In this document: positions 25,901 to 34,359 of the stretch, piece by piece
How positions within the stretch are numbered: position 1 is the stretch's first letter
Layout: each line of letters starts with the position of its first letter
Origin: Vulcaniibacterium gelatinicum
GTDB taxonomy: Bacteria > Pseudomonadota > Gammaproteobacteria > Xanthomonadales > Xanthomonadaceae
Assembly: GCF_008033445.1 (NCBI RefSeq)
Contig: NZ_VNKO01000012.1
Span: 1-64,000, forward strand
Length of the DNA: 64,000 nucleotides
Reading direction: 5' to 3'
Made by a program: the position numbers and the translations under genes
The notes under the pieces: model-generated
What the model saw: only the letters and a program-made list of their open reading frames with translations
Databases searched by the model: none
Told to the model about the DNA's origin: nothing

Positions 25901-26533
25901 ATGCCCTGGAATCGCGATCAGATGGCGCAGCGCGCCGCGCAGGAACTGGCCGACGGCATGTACGTCAACCTCGGCATCGGCCTGCCGACACTGGTGGCCA
26001 ACCACATCCCCGAAGGCGTGGACGTCTGGCTGCAGAGCGAGAACGGCCTGCTCGGCATCGGCCCGTTCCCGACCGAGGACGAGGTGGACCCGGACCTGAT
26101 CAACGCCGGCAAGCAGACCATCACCGCACGCCCGGGGGCGAGCTTCTTCAGCAGCCACGACAGCTTCGCGATGATCCGCGGCGGGCACATCGACCTCGCC
26201 ATCCTCGGCGCGATGCAGGTCACCGACAAGGGCGACCTGGCCAACTGGATGGTGCCCGGCAAGATGGTCAAGGGCATGGGCGGGGCGATGGACCTGGTGG
26301 CCGGCGTGCAGCGCGTGGTGGTGCTGATGGAGCACACCGCCAGGAACGGCGAGCACAAGATCCTCCCGCAGTGCACCCTGCCGCTGACCGGCGTGGGCGT
26401 GGTGGACCGGATCATCACCGACCTGGCGGTGTTCGATGTCACGCCCGACGGGCTGGTGCTGCGCGAACTCGCACCCGGCGAGAGCGAGGAGGGGGTGCGC
26501 GCCAGAACCGGGGTTCCGTTCGGTCGCAGTTGA
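25901..26533 (+). CDS. scoB: 3-oxoacid CoA-transferase subunit B
   Basis: 210 aa, full length. The catalytic glutamate lies in the conserved [10 protein letters not shown] motif (Glu about residue 47), which forms the glutamyl-CoA thioester. [19 protein letters not shown] and [10 protein letters not shown] are further family segments. AAGGAG stands upstream of the ATG. Together with ScoA it forms the heteromeric transferase. Confidence 0.95.
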   Translation: MPWNRDQMAQRAAQELADGMYVNLGIGLPTLVANHIPEGVDVWLQSENGLLGIGPFPTEDEVDPDLINAGKQTITARPGASFFSSHDSFAMIRGGHIDLAILGAMQVTDKGDLANWMVPGKMVKGMGGAMDLVAGVQRVVVLMEHTARNGEHKILPQCTLPLTGVGVVDRIITDLAVFDVTPDGLVLRELAPGESEEGVRARTGVPFGRS

Positions 26534-26552
26534 ACAGCGCCGACACAGGAAC

Positions 26553-26584
26553 GAAAAAACGCCGCCTCCGGGCGGCGTTTTTTC
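26553..26584. terminator. Bidirectional intrinsic terminator
   Basis: A perfect 14-pair stem, GAAAAAACGCCGCC with its complement, around a TCCG loop. The A6 and T6 tracts lie in the arms, so it can stop transcription in both directions, between scoB (+) and the ETF dehydrogenase gene (-). Confidence 0.92.
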
Positions 26585-26601
26585 TTCAAGGATCGCGTCC
26601 T

Positions 26602-28218
26602 CTAAAGGTTCTGGTAATTGGGCCCCGCGCCCCCCTCCGGCGTCACCCAGTCGATGATCCGGTAGGGATCCTTGATGTCGCAGGTCTTGCAGTGGACGCA
26701 GTTGGCGGCGTTGATCTGCAGGCGCTTGCCGGCGGCGTCCTCGACGATCTCGTACACGCCGGCGGGGCAGAAGCGGGTGCAGGGGTTGGCGTATTCCTCG
26801 GCGCAGCGGGTGACGCAGACCGAGGTGTCGGCGACCTGCAGGTGCACCGGCTGGTCCTCGTCGTGCTCGGTGGCGGCGAAGTACACGCCGGCCAGGCGGT
26901 CGCGCGGGGGCAGGGTGCGCTCGACCCAGTCGCGTTTGGGCGATTCGTATTCGCCCACCTTCTCCAGCGAGGACCAGTCGGGCTGGTTGCGCAGGGTCCA
27001 CGGCGACAGGCCGGCAGTGGCGGTCTCCCAGGCGGCGTTGAGCAGGCCGAACCACAGCCCGCGCTTGAAGCCGGGCTTGATGTTGCGAACCTTGCGCAGC
27101 TCGGCCATCGCCGGCGAGGCGCGCAGCCTGGCGTCGAAGCCTTCCGGCGCGAGTTTCGATTCGACCAGGTGCTCGGCGGCGAGCATGCCGCTGCGGATCG
27201 CCTGGTGGGTGCCCTTGATCTTGGGCACGTTGAGCAGGCCGGCGGTGTCGCCGATCAGCAGCGCGCCGGGCATCTCCACCTTGGGCAGCGACTGCCAGCC
27301 GCCGGTGACGATCGCGCGCGCGCCGGCGGAGAGGATGCTGCCGCCCTCGAGCAGGGGTTTGACCAGCGGGTGGTGCTTCCACTGCTGGAACGCCTCCCAC
27401 GGCTGGTAGCGCGGGTCGCGGTAGTCCAGGCCGCTGACGTAGCCGAGCGCGATGCGGTCCTGGTCGAGGTGGTAGAGGAAGCTGCCGCCGTAGGTGCGGC
27501 TGTCGGCGGGCCAGCCGATGCTGTGCACGATCCGGCCGGGGGACACGCGCCCGGCCGGCACCTGCCACAGCTCCTTGATGCCGATCGAGTAGCCCTGCGG
27601 GTCGCAGTCGGCGTCGAGCCGGAAGCGCTCGATCAGGCGCTTGGTCAGGTGCCCGCGCGCGCCCTCGGCGAGCACGGTGACCTTGGCGCGGATGTCAATG
27701 CCCGGGGTGTAGCCGGGCTTGTGCGAGCCGTCCCGGGCCACGCCCATGTCGCCGATGCGGACGCCGACCACCCGGCCGCTGTCGTCGTGCAGGGTCTGCG
27801 CCGCGGCGAAGCCGGGGTAGATCTCCACGCCCAGGGCCTCGGCCTGCGGCGCGAGCCAGGCGCACAGCGCGCCGAGGCTGACGATGAAGTTGCCGTGGTT
27901 CTTCATCCCCGGCGGCACCGGCAGCCGGCGGCCGCCGGTCCTGGTCAGGAACCAGAACTCGTCCTCCTGCGCCGGCACGCAGATCGGCGGCGGGGCGTCG
28001 CGCCAGCCGGGCAGCAGGGTGTCGAGCGGGCCGGGCTCGATCACCGCGCCGGACAGGATGTGCGCGCCGATGGTGCTGGCCTTCTCGATCACGCACACGC
28101 TCAGGCCCGGATCGAGCTGCTTGAGCCGGATCGCGAACGCGAGCCCGGCCGGGCCGGCGCCGACGGTGACGACGTCGTACTCCATCACGTCGCGTTCGAC
28201 CTGTCCGTCCTCGCTCAT
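26602..28218 (-). CDS. Electron transfer flavoprotein-ubiquinone oxidoreductase
   Basis: 538 aa, the usual length. The FAD dinucleotide fold starts VVTVGAGPAGLAFAIRL. HILSGAVIEPGPL and GDTAGLLNVPKIKGTHQAIRSG (split over the FAD and quinone region) are conserved. Near the C-terminus four cysteines for one 4Fe-4S cluster occur in CPAGVYE and CVHCKTCDIKDP. It passes electrons from EtfAB to the quinone pool at the membrane. It is transcribed alone, with a 99-base gap to the divergent alkB-like gene. Confidence 0.96.
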   Translation of the reverse strand: MSEDGQVERDVMEYDVVTVGAGPAGLAFAIRLKQLDPGLSVCVIEKASTIGAHILSGAVIEPGPLDTLLPGWRDAPPPICVPAQEDEFWFLTRTGGRRLPVPPGMKNHGNFIVSLGALCAWLAPQAEALGVEIYPGFAAAQTLHDDSGRVVGVRIGDMGVARDGSHKPGYTPGIDIRAKVTVLAEGARGHLTKRLIERFRLDADCDPQGYSIGIKELWQVPAGRVSPGRIVHSIGWPADSRTYGGSFLYHLDQDRIALGYVSGLDYRDPRYQPWEAFQQWKHHPLVKPLLEGGSILSAGARAIVTGGWQSLPKVEMPGALLIGDTAGLLNVPKIKGTHQAIRSGMLAAEHLVESKLAPEGFDARLRASPAMAELRKVRNIKPGFKRGLWFGLLNAAWETATAGLSPWTLRNQPDWSSLEKVGEYESPKRDWVERTLPPRDRLAGVYFAATEHDEDQPVHLQVADTSVCVTRCAEEYANPCTRFCPAGVYEIVEDAAGKRLQINAANCVHCKTCDIKDPYRIIDWVTPEGGAGPNYQNL

Positions 28219-28317
28219 GCTGGCAACTCCGCTGGCAATCCGGGGATTTTCCCCGGTTTCCGCGGGGGGCGGCAAATGCGCGGGAGGGAGCGGGGCGGGA
28301 TGCGGTAGCGTGGGCGC

Positions 28318-28908
28318 ATGCCGCTGCACGCCATCCCCCTGCCCGAGGCCGAACTTGCCTTCGACCCGCACTGGCTGCCCGCGGCCGAGGCCGACGCGCT
28401 GTTCGCCGTGCTGCACGCCGGGCTGCCGTGGGAGGTGCACCGGATCCGGCTGTTCGGGCGCGAGGTCGCCTCGCCGCGGCTGTCGTGCTGGATCGGGGAT
28501 CCCGGGGCGGCCTACACCTATTCCGGCACCCGCTTCGAGCCGCGGCCGTGGCCGGCGCCGCTGGCGCCGCTGCGCGCGCGGCTCGCGGCCGAGCTGGGGG
28601 TCGCGTTCAACAGTGTGCTGGCCAACCTCTACCGCGACGGGCGCGACCGCATGGGCTGGCACGCCGACGACGAGCCGGCGCTGGGCCCGGTGCCGGTGAT
28701 CGCCTCGCTCAGCCTGGGCGCGGCGCGGCGTTTCACGCTCCGGTCGCGGCGCGAGCCTGCGCTGCGGCACGAACTGGTGCTGCCGCACGGCAGCCTGCTG
28801 GTGATGGCCGGCGCCACGCAGCGGGCCTGGAAGCACGCGCTGCCGGCGACGGCGCGGCCGGTGGGGCCGCGGATCAACCTGACCTTCCGGCGGATCCTGG
28901 ACGGCTAG
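28318..28908 (+). CDS. alkB: AlkB-type alpha-ketoglutarate-dependent dioxygenase
   Basis: 196 aa, closer in layout to the ALKBH2/3 type than to E. coli AlkB. The iron ligands H115-x-D117 (HADDE) and H173 (WKHALP) and the 2-oxoglutarate arginines of RINLTFR (185 and 191) are all present, as are the YTYSGT nucleotide-recognition segment and the ARRFTLR strand. Such enzymes reverse alkylation damage on DNA or RNA bases. The stop codon overlaps the stop of the convergent lipoprotein gene (28905-28908). Confidence 0.88.
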   Translation: MPLHAIPLPEAELAFDPHWLPAAEADALFAVLHAGLPWEVHRIRLFGREVASPRLSCWIGDPGAAYTYSGTRFEPRPWPAPLAPLRARLAAELGVAFNSVLANLYRDGRDRMGWHADDEPALGPVPVIASLSLGAARRFTLRSRREPALRHELVLPHGSLLVMAGATQRAWKHALPATARPVGPRINLTFRRILDG

Positions 28909-29573
28909 GGCGCGGGCGCCGGATGCGTGCGCTCGTGCGCCTCGCCGCTGGCCAGCACCCAGCCGGCGAGCTCGCCGGTGACCGCGACGAGCGAGCGTTC
29001 GAAGGCGGCCACCACGTCCGGCACGGCCGGGCTCGCGGCGGGCGCGGCGTGGACGAAGGTGCGGGCGGCGACCACCTGCGCATCGCGCGCGTGCAGCAGC
29101 TTGGCGTTGACCTCGACCACTGCCGCGGGCACGGCGTTGCCGGCGTAGTCGGACTCGAACCGGCGCAGGTCGAGCACCAGCCGGTAGTCGGCGTTGACCC
29201 CGCTGCCGCGGCGGGCGACCGCGGGGATGCGGCCGGAATCCTCGAGCGCGCGCAGCAGCGCGTCCTCGAGCATGTCGCTCGGCCGCTTGGCCCAGCCCGC
29301 GCCCTTGTACACCTGCAGCTCGTGCGGGGTGGGGCGGACCGCGATGCGCAGGCCGTCGGTCATGGACGCGGCGGTGGGCGAGGCCAGCGCGAGCTGCCAG
29401 CGCACCGTCGGCCAGGCGGGATCGGCGGGCACGCGCGGATCGGGCGCGTACAGCGTGGCCGGGGGGCCGTTCGAGGCGCCGAGCAGGGCGCAGCCAGCGA
29501 GGGCGGGCAGGGCCAGGGCGAGGGCGAGGGCAGCCCCGCGCAGGGCGGCAGGACGTCCGGGACGGGCGTTCAT
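28905..29573 (-). CDS. MCE-transporter auxiliary lipoprotein (PqiC/ABC-aux type)
   Basis: 222 aa. A signal peptide ends with a lipobox (ALAGC). The mature region reads like the ABC-type auxiliary lipoprotein family: LYAPDPR, LRIAVRPTPHELQVYKG and ALEDSGRIPAVARR. These outer-membrane lipoproteins accompany MCE lipid transporters. It is the last gene of the four-gene - operon and overlaps the MCE gene by four bases. Its stop codon overlaps that of alkB. Confidence 0.8.
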   Translation of the reverse strand: MNARPGRPAALRGAALALALALPALAGCALLGASNGPPATLYAPDPRVPADPAWPTVRWQLALASPTAASMTDGLRIAVRPTPHELQVYKGAGWAKRPSDMLEDALLRALEDSGRIPAVARRGSGVNADYRLVLDLRRFESDYAGNAVPAAVVEVNAKLLHARDAQVVAARTFVHAAPAASPAVPDVVAAFERSLVAVTGELAGWVLASGEAHERTHPAPAP

Positions 29574-30496
29574 TCCGGTTCGAACTCCTTGGTGGCGTCG
29601 CGGCCGAGCAGGTAGCCGGCGGGGTTCTGGTCGAGGCGGTCGCTGATCCGGCGCAGGCTCAGCACCAGCGCGCGCAGTTCGACCAGGGTGGGGCCGAGCT
29701 GGGCCAGGCCGTCCCCGGCGAAGCTGCCGATCGCGCCGCGGTTCTCGGCCAGGATCCCGTTGGCATTGGCCGCGGCCGATTCCAGTTCGCGCAGGGTGCG
29801 ATCCAGGCGCGAGGTCAGCGCCGGCAGCTTGTCCACCAGTTCGCGGTCTATGTCCTGCAGCGCGGCGTTGGTGGTGCGCAGGGTGGTCTCGAGCTGTTCG
29901 CTGGACTTGCGCGCCGCCACGATCAGCGCGCGCAGGTCCTCGCGCTGGCCGGCGACCGCGCCGGTCATCGCTTCCAGGCTCTCGAGGGTGTTGGCGATGC
30001 GGCGCACGTTCTGCTCGCTCAGCACCTCGTCGAGGCGCGCGACCAGGCGGTTGGCGGTGTCGGCGATGTTCTGCAGCGCGGACGGCTCGGTGCGGATCAG
30101 CGGCAGGTCGTCGCGCTCGCGCGGCAGCAGGCGCGGCGCGCCGGGGGTGCCGCCGCTGAGCTGGATGAAGGTCGGGCCGGTCAGGCCGTCCTGCGAGATC
30201 TTGGCGCGGGTGTCGGTCTTGATCGGGGTCTGGGCGTCGATGCGCACGATCGCCAGCACCTGGCGCGGGTCGTCGGGCGCCAGCTTGAGCTCCTGCACGG
30301 TGCCCACGGTGATGCCGTTGTAGCGCACGCTGCCGCCCACCGACAGGCCGGTGACGGCCTCGTTGAAGATGATCCGGTAGCGGATCCACTCGCGCTCCGA
30401 GGACCAGTTCGCCGCCCACAGCGCGAACAGCAGGCCGAACACGCTCACCACCAGGGTGAAGGCGCCGATCAGGACGTAGTTGGCTCGGGTTTCCAT
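29570..30496 (-). CDS. MCE-domain lipid transport protein (MlaD-like)
   Basis: 308 aa. One N-terminal membrane helix (about 5-29) is followed by a single MCE domain (about 38-115: FNEAVTGLSVGGSVRYNGI-VGTV), then a long coiled-coil needle to the C-terminus. This is longer than E. coli MlaD (183 aa), resembling the extended-needle MCE proteins of other proteobacteria. It should form the periplasmic hexamer that carries lipids between the membranes. Confidence 0.87.
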   Translation of the reverse strand: METRANYVLIGAFTLVVSVFGLLFALWAANWSSEREWIRYRIIFNEAVTGLSVGGSVRYNGITVGTVQELKLAPDDPRQVLAIVRIDAQTPIKTDTRAKISQDGLTGPTFIQLSGGTPGAPRLLPRERDDLPLIRTEPSALQNIADTANRLVARLDEVLSEQNVRRIANTLESLEAMTGAVAGQREDLRALIVAARKSSEQLETTLRTTNAALQDIDRELVDKLPALTSRLDRTLRELESAAANANGILAENRGAIGSFAGDGLAQLGPTLVELRALVLSLRRISDRLDQNPAGYLLGRDATKEFEPE

Positions 30497-30521
30497 CGGC
30501 CGGTCTCCGGTGTGGCCCGCC

Positions 30522-31307
30522 TCATGCCGGCAGCGGACGCGCCGCGCGCGCCGCCCGCGCGCGCGGGCCGTGGAAGTACGCCTGCACCCAGGGGTGGTCG
30601 AAGCGCTCGACTTCGGCGACCGGGGCGGTGACCAGGACCCGGCGGTCGGCGAGCACCGCGACCCGGTCGCAGATCGTATACAGGGTGTCGAGGTCGTGGG
30701 TGATCAGGAACACGGTCAGCCCCAGCGCCTGCTGCAGGGTGCGGATCAGCGCGTCGAACGCGGCCGCGCCGATCGGGTCCAGGCCGGCCGTGGGCTCGTC
30801 CAGGAACAGCAGCGGCGGATCGAGCGCGAGCGCGCGCGCCAGCCCGGCGCGCTTGCGCATGCCGCCGGAGAGCTGCGCCGGCAGCTTGTCGAGCGCGTCG
30901 GCGGGCAGGCCGGCGAGCTTGACCTTGAGCAGCGCCAGCTCGTAGCGCAGCGAATCCGGCAGCTCGGGATAGTGCTCCTTGAGCGGCACTTCCACGTTCT
31001 CGCCGACGGTCAGCGAGGAGAACAGCGCGCCGTCCTGGAACAGCACGCCGGTGTTGCGCTCGATCAGGGCGCGCGTGGCCGGGTCCTCGCTGCGCGCGTC
31101 CACGCCCAGCACATCGATCCGGCCGGCGTCGGGCCGGCGCAGGCCCAGGATCGAGCGCATCAGCACCGACTTGCCGGTGCCCGAGCCGCCGACCACGCCC
31201 AGGATCTCGCCGCGGCGCACGTCCAGGTCGAGCCCCTCGTGCACGACCTGCGCGCCGAAGCGGTTGAGCAGCCCGCGCACGCGGACGATGGGTTCGGCCT
31301 CGTGCAT
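30522..31307 (-). CDS. MCE/Mla-type ABC transporter ATPase (MlaF-like)
   Basis: 261 aa. Walker A is GGSGTGKS (40-47), the signature LSGGM is at 146-150 and Walker B LLFLDEPTAGLDPIG follows. LFQDGALFSSLTVGENV matches the MlaF group. The last ~20 residues are Arg/Ala-rich. Its start overlaps the permease stop (TGATG) and it lies 25 bases before the MCE gene. It powers lipid transport through the fused permease encoded upstream. Confidence 0.9.
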   Translation of the reverse strand: MHEAEPIVRVRGLLNRFGAQVVHEGLDLDVRRGEILGVVGGSGTGKSVLMRSILGLRRPDAGRIDVLGVDARSEDPATRALIERNTGVLFQDGALFSSLTVGENVEVPLKEHYPELPDSLRYELALLKVKLAGLPADALDKLPAQLSGGMRKRAGLARALALDPPLLFLDEPTAGLDPIGAAAFDALIRTLQQALGLTVFLITHDLDTLYTICDRVAVLADRRVLVTAPVAEVERFDHPWVQAYFHGPRARAARAARPLPA

Positions 31308-32425
31308 CACCAGTCCATCCGCATGAACCACAGCGCCATCAGCGCGTCTATCACGATCACCAGCGAGATCGTCTGCACCACGCTCGAGGTGGTGCGCTCG
31401 CCCACCGACTGCGCGGTGCCCTCGACCTGCAGGCCCTCCAGGCAGCCGATCAGCGCGATCACCACCGCGAACAGCGGCGCCTTGCTGATCCCGACCAGGA
31501 AGTGCCGCACTTCCATGGTCGCGTCCATCCGCGCCAGGTACGCCTGCGGCGGGATCTCCAGGCTGAAGGCGCCCACGGTCAGGCCGCCGAGCAGGCCGAA
31601 GATCATGGCGATGAACGCCAGCAGCGGCAGCATCACCAGCAGCGCGATCACCCGCGGCAGCACCAGCAGGTCGATCGGATCCAGGCCGAGGGTGCGGATC
31701 GCGTCCACCTCCTCGCGGCTCTTCATCGCCCCGATCTGGGCGGTGAACGCGCTCGCGGTGCGCCCGGCGAGGATGATCGCGGTCAGCAGCACGCCGAACT
31801 CGCGCAGGAACGCGATCGAGACCAGTTCGACCACGTAGATCTCGGCGCCGAAGTCGCGCAGGATGTTGGCGCCGAGGAACGCGATCACCGCGCCGACCAG
31901 GAACGACAGCAGCGCCACCAGCGGCACCGCGTCCAGGCCGACCTGCTCCATGTGGAAGACGGTGGAGGTGAGGCGGAAGCGGCGCGGCTCGGCGAACAGG
32001 CGCGCCGCCTTGACCAGGTTCTCGCCCAGGAACGCGACCAGCGCGGCGATCTCGCGCGCGTTGTCGTGCACCGCATAGCCCAGCCGCGCCAGCGCCGCGG
32101 CCACGCCGTACTCGCGCTTGCGCGGCGGGCGCTCGTCGGCGACGTCCTCGATCGCCGCCACCAGCGCGCGGTGCTCGTCGCGGAACGCGAACGCCTCCAG
32201 GGGCAGCCCGCGGCGGCGGGCGAAGCGCAGCAGCTGCAGCACGCCGGCCGAGTCGAGCCGCTCGATGCCGCGCGCGTCCACCGCGCTCACGCCCTCGGGC
32301 GCGCCGCGCAGGGTCTCGGCGATCGCGGCCGCATGCGCCAGCACCCAGTTGCCGAGCAGGCGCAGGCGCGAGGGATCGCCTTCGTCCAGGGCGACTTCCG
32401 GCGGCAGGCTGGGATCGAGAACCAT
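31307..32425 (-). CDS. Fused STAS (MlaB-like) and MlaE-type permease
   Basis: About 372 aa. Residues ~1-95 form a STAS-like domain (VDARGIERLDSAGVLQLLRFARRR), the domain that is the separate protein MlaB in E. coli. The rest is an MlaE permease with VGAVIAFLGANILRDFGA, the FLREFGVLLTAIILAGRTASAF stretch and a C-terminal QSVGERTTSSVVQTISLVI segment. The start is uncertain: ATGs at 32425, 32437 and 32479 are in frame and none has a good ribosome binding site. It is the first gene of the MCE operon and is divergent from the ThrE-type gene. Confidence 0.85.
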   Translation of the reverse strand: MVLDPSLPPEVALDEGDPSRLRLLGNWVLAHAAAIAETLRGAPEGVSAVDARGIERLDSAGVLQLLRFARRRGLPLEAFAFRDEHRALVAAIEDVADERPPRKREYGVAAALARLGYAVHDNAREIAALVAFLGENLVKAARLFAEPRRFRLTSTVFHMEQVGLDAVPLVALLSFLVGAVIAFLGANILRDFGAEIYVVELVSIAFLREFGVLLTAIILAGRTASAFTAQIGAMKSREEVDAIRTLGLDPIDLLVLPRVIALLVMLPLLAFIAMIFGLLGGLTVGAFSLEIPPQAYLARMDATMEVRHFLVGISKAPLFAVVIALIGCLEGLQVEGTAQSVGERTTSSVVQTISLVIVIDALMALWFMRMDW

Positions 32426-32493
32426 CGCCGCGAGCATACCGAAAGCCGGCGCGCGCTTGCGCCCGAGGGCCGGACGCATGCGATGCTGGGGCC

Positions 32494-33732
32494 ATGTCGC
32501 CCGCCGAATCCGCCAGCGTCTCCCAGCGCGTCGCCTTCGTCATCGAACTGGCCGAACGCCTGCACGCCTACGGCACCACCGCGCAACGCCTCGAAGGCGC
32601 GATCGCGGCGGTGGCGCACAAGCTCGGCCTGGCCTGCGAGCCGTGGGTGAACCCGACCGGGATGATCCTCTCGTTCAGCGACCGCAGCCGCCCGGGCGGC
32701 GAGTCCATCACCCGCGTGATCCGCACCGGCCTGGGCGAGACCGACCTGTCCAAGCTGTGCCGGGCCGACCGCATCGCCGAGGAGGTGATGGCCGGGCGGA
32801 TGGGCATCGCCGAGGGTCTGGCCGCGCTGGAGGTGCTCGACCGCGCGCCGCGCCGGCGCGGCCGGGTGCTGCAGGTGCTGGCCTTCGGCCTGGCCTCGGC
32901 CGCGGTCGCCGGGCTGCTGCGGCTGCCGTGGCTGGACATCGCCACCGCCGGCCTGATCGGGCTGATGATCGGCCTGCTCGAGCAGCTCGCGGCGCGGCGG
33001 CCGCGGCTGCAGGAGGCCTCGGACGCGATCGCCGGGCTGGTGGCCGGCTTCACCGCGATCGCGGTCGCGAGCCTGGTCGGCCCGCTCAACCTCAACACCG
33101 TCACCATCGCCGCGCTGGTGGTGCTGCTGCCCGGCATGGCGCTGACCAACGCGGTCAACGAACTCACCAGCCGGCACCTGGTCTCGGGCACGGCGCGCTT
33201 CGCCGGCGCGCTGACCACGATCTTCAAGCTCACCGTCGGCACCGCGATCGCACTGACCATCGCGCAGTTCATGGGCCTGGAACCGGCGGTGCGCGCCTGG
33301 CGGCCGCAGCCGGACTGGGTGGAATGGAGCGCGGTGGCGCTGGGTGCGTTCGCGTTCGCGGTGCTGTTTCGCGCGCACCCGCGCGACTACCTGCTGGTGA
33401 TGCTGGCGGCGGCCAGCGGCTACGTGATCGCGCGGCTGGGCGGGCAGGCGTTCGGCAGCCCGGCCGGGGTGTTCCTGTCCGCGCTGGCGACCACCGCCGC
33501 CGGCAACGCCTACGCGCGCTGGGTGCGGCGTCCCGGCGCGCTGATCCGGGTGCCCGGCCTGATCATGCTGGTGCCCGGCAGCGTGGCGCTGCGCGGGGTG
33601 ATCAACCTGGTCCAGCAGCAGAGCCTGGACGCCGGCCAGGACGCGCTGATCGCGGCGCTCAACACCCTGATGGCGCTGGTCGCCGGGCTGCTGTTCGGCA
33701 ACCTGCTGGTGTCGGCGCGGCGCAACCTGTAG
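32494..33732 (+). CDS. Threonine/serine exporter family protein (ThrE type)
   Basis: 412 aa. The N-terminal soluble half (about 10-125: FVIELAERLHAYGTTAQRLEGAI, then the PTGMILSF segment) matches the YjjP-like DUF1212 domain. Ten or so hydrophobic segments follow, with the YjjB-like second half containing IRVPGLIMLVPGSVALRG. Fused versions are found in ThrE of Corynebacterium, which exports Thr and Ser. The substrate here is not proven. Confidence 0.85.
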   Translation: MSPAESASVSQRVAFVIELAERLHAYGTTAQRLEGAIAAVAHKLGLACEPWVNPTGMILSFSDRSRPGGESITRVIRTGLGETDLSKLCRADRIAEEVMAGRMGIAEGLAALEVLDRAPRRRGRVLQVLAFGLASAAVAGLLRLPWLDIATAGLIGLMIGLLEQLAARRPRLQEASDAIAGLVAGFTAIAVASLVGPLNLNTVTIAALVVLLPGMALTNAVNELTSRHLVSGTARFAGALTTIFKLTVGTAIALTIAQFMGLEPAVRAWRPQPDWVEWSAVALGAFAFAVLFRAHPRDYLLVMLAAASGYVIARLGGQAFGSPAGVFLSALATTAAGNAYARWVRRPGALIRVPGLIMLVPGSVALRGVINLVQQQSLDAGQDALIAALNTLMALVAGLLFGNLLVSARRNL

Positions 33733-33761
33733 CGCGGCGCGCAAGCGCGCAGAGTGGAAAC

Positions 33762-33789
33762 GGAAACGCCGGCTTGCGCCGGCGTTTCC
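33762..33789. terminator. Hairpin between convergent genes
   Basis: A perfect 12-pair stem, GGAAACGCCGGC at 33762-33773 with 33778-33789, and a TTGC loop. It lies between the ThrE-type gene (+) and the H-NS-like gene (-), one base after the latter's stop. Both arms contain short A or T runs only. Confidence 0.7.
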
Positions 33790-33790
33790 A

Positions 33791-34156
33791 TCACTTGATC
33801 AGGAATTCCTCGAGCTTGCGGCCCTGCGCCAGCAGCGCCGCCAGCCAGCGCGGCGGCACGCCGCGGCCGGCCCAGGTCTGCGCCGGGTCGTCCGGGTTGC
33901 GGTACTTCGGCGGCACCTTGCCGCCCTTGCGCGCCTTGCCGGGCTTGGCCGCGGCCTTGCGCGGCGCGGCGGGCGCCCTGGCCGCGCCACCGAACAGCTC
34001 GGCCAGGGTGTAGCCCTCGGCCTTGAGCAGCGCCAGCACCTTGCGCCGCACGGCCGCGGCCGACTTGCGCTTGCTCAGCTGGGTCTTGCGCTTCTTCGCC
34101 TGGTTGATCAAGGCCTCCAGCTCCTTGGCCGACAGGCCGCTCAGGTCAATGGACAT
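33791..34156 (-). CDS. H-NS family DNA-binding protein
   Basis: 121 aa. The N-terminal half is a charged helical oligomerisation region (SAKELEALINQAKKRK). A linker rich in Ala, Pro and Lys follows, then the H-NS DNA-binding domain KYRNPDDPAQTWAGRGVPPRWL (split by the conserved WxGRG core). Such proteins silence AT-rich and acquired DNA. XrvA-type members regulate virulence in Xanthomonas. The ATG has GGAGC a few bases upstream. Possible targets in the window include the lower-GC insert at 56278-57752, which is inference only. Confidence 0.92.
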   Translation of the reverse strand: MSIDLSGLSAKELEALINQAKKRKTQLSKRKSAAAVRRKVLALLKAEGYTLAELFGGAARAPAAPRKAAAKPGKARKGGKVPPKYRNPDDPAQTWAGRGVPPRWLAALLAQGRKLEEFLIK

Positions 34157-34203
34157 GCAGTGCTCCGGGAAGTCGTTGGGGGAAACGGGAGAGGGGGGTG
34201 GTA

Positions 34204-34350
34204 TTGCCACGGATTTACACGGATGGACACGGATAGAACAAGTCAGGGAGAGAGCAACGCCGACAGGCGCCGAAGCCGATGCAACCCCTCGCAATCCACC
34301 GTCTTCCTGGTTGCTCCTGATCCGTGTTCATCCGTGCAGATCCGTGGCAA
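34204..34350. repeat. 147-bp inverted-repeat element (MITE-like)
   Basis: Bounded by perfect 11-base terminal inverted repeats (TTGCCACGGAT and its complement). The outer 31 bases of each end match inversely at all but four positions, and each contains three spaced copies of a CACGGAT unit. The interior has no gene. It sits between the H-NS-like gene and the end of proS. Repeats with this CACGGAT end pattern are scattered in many genomes, but I see only one copy here. Confidence 0.75.
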
Positions 34351-34359
34351 AAAACGCTT

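Noticed and set aside
26371-28308. Long open frame on + opposite the ETF-ubiquinone oxidoreductase gene
   Set aside because: Same antisense effect; the - strand protein has complete FAD and 4Fe-4S motifs.
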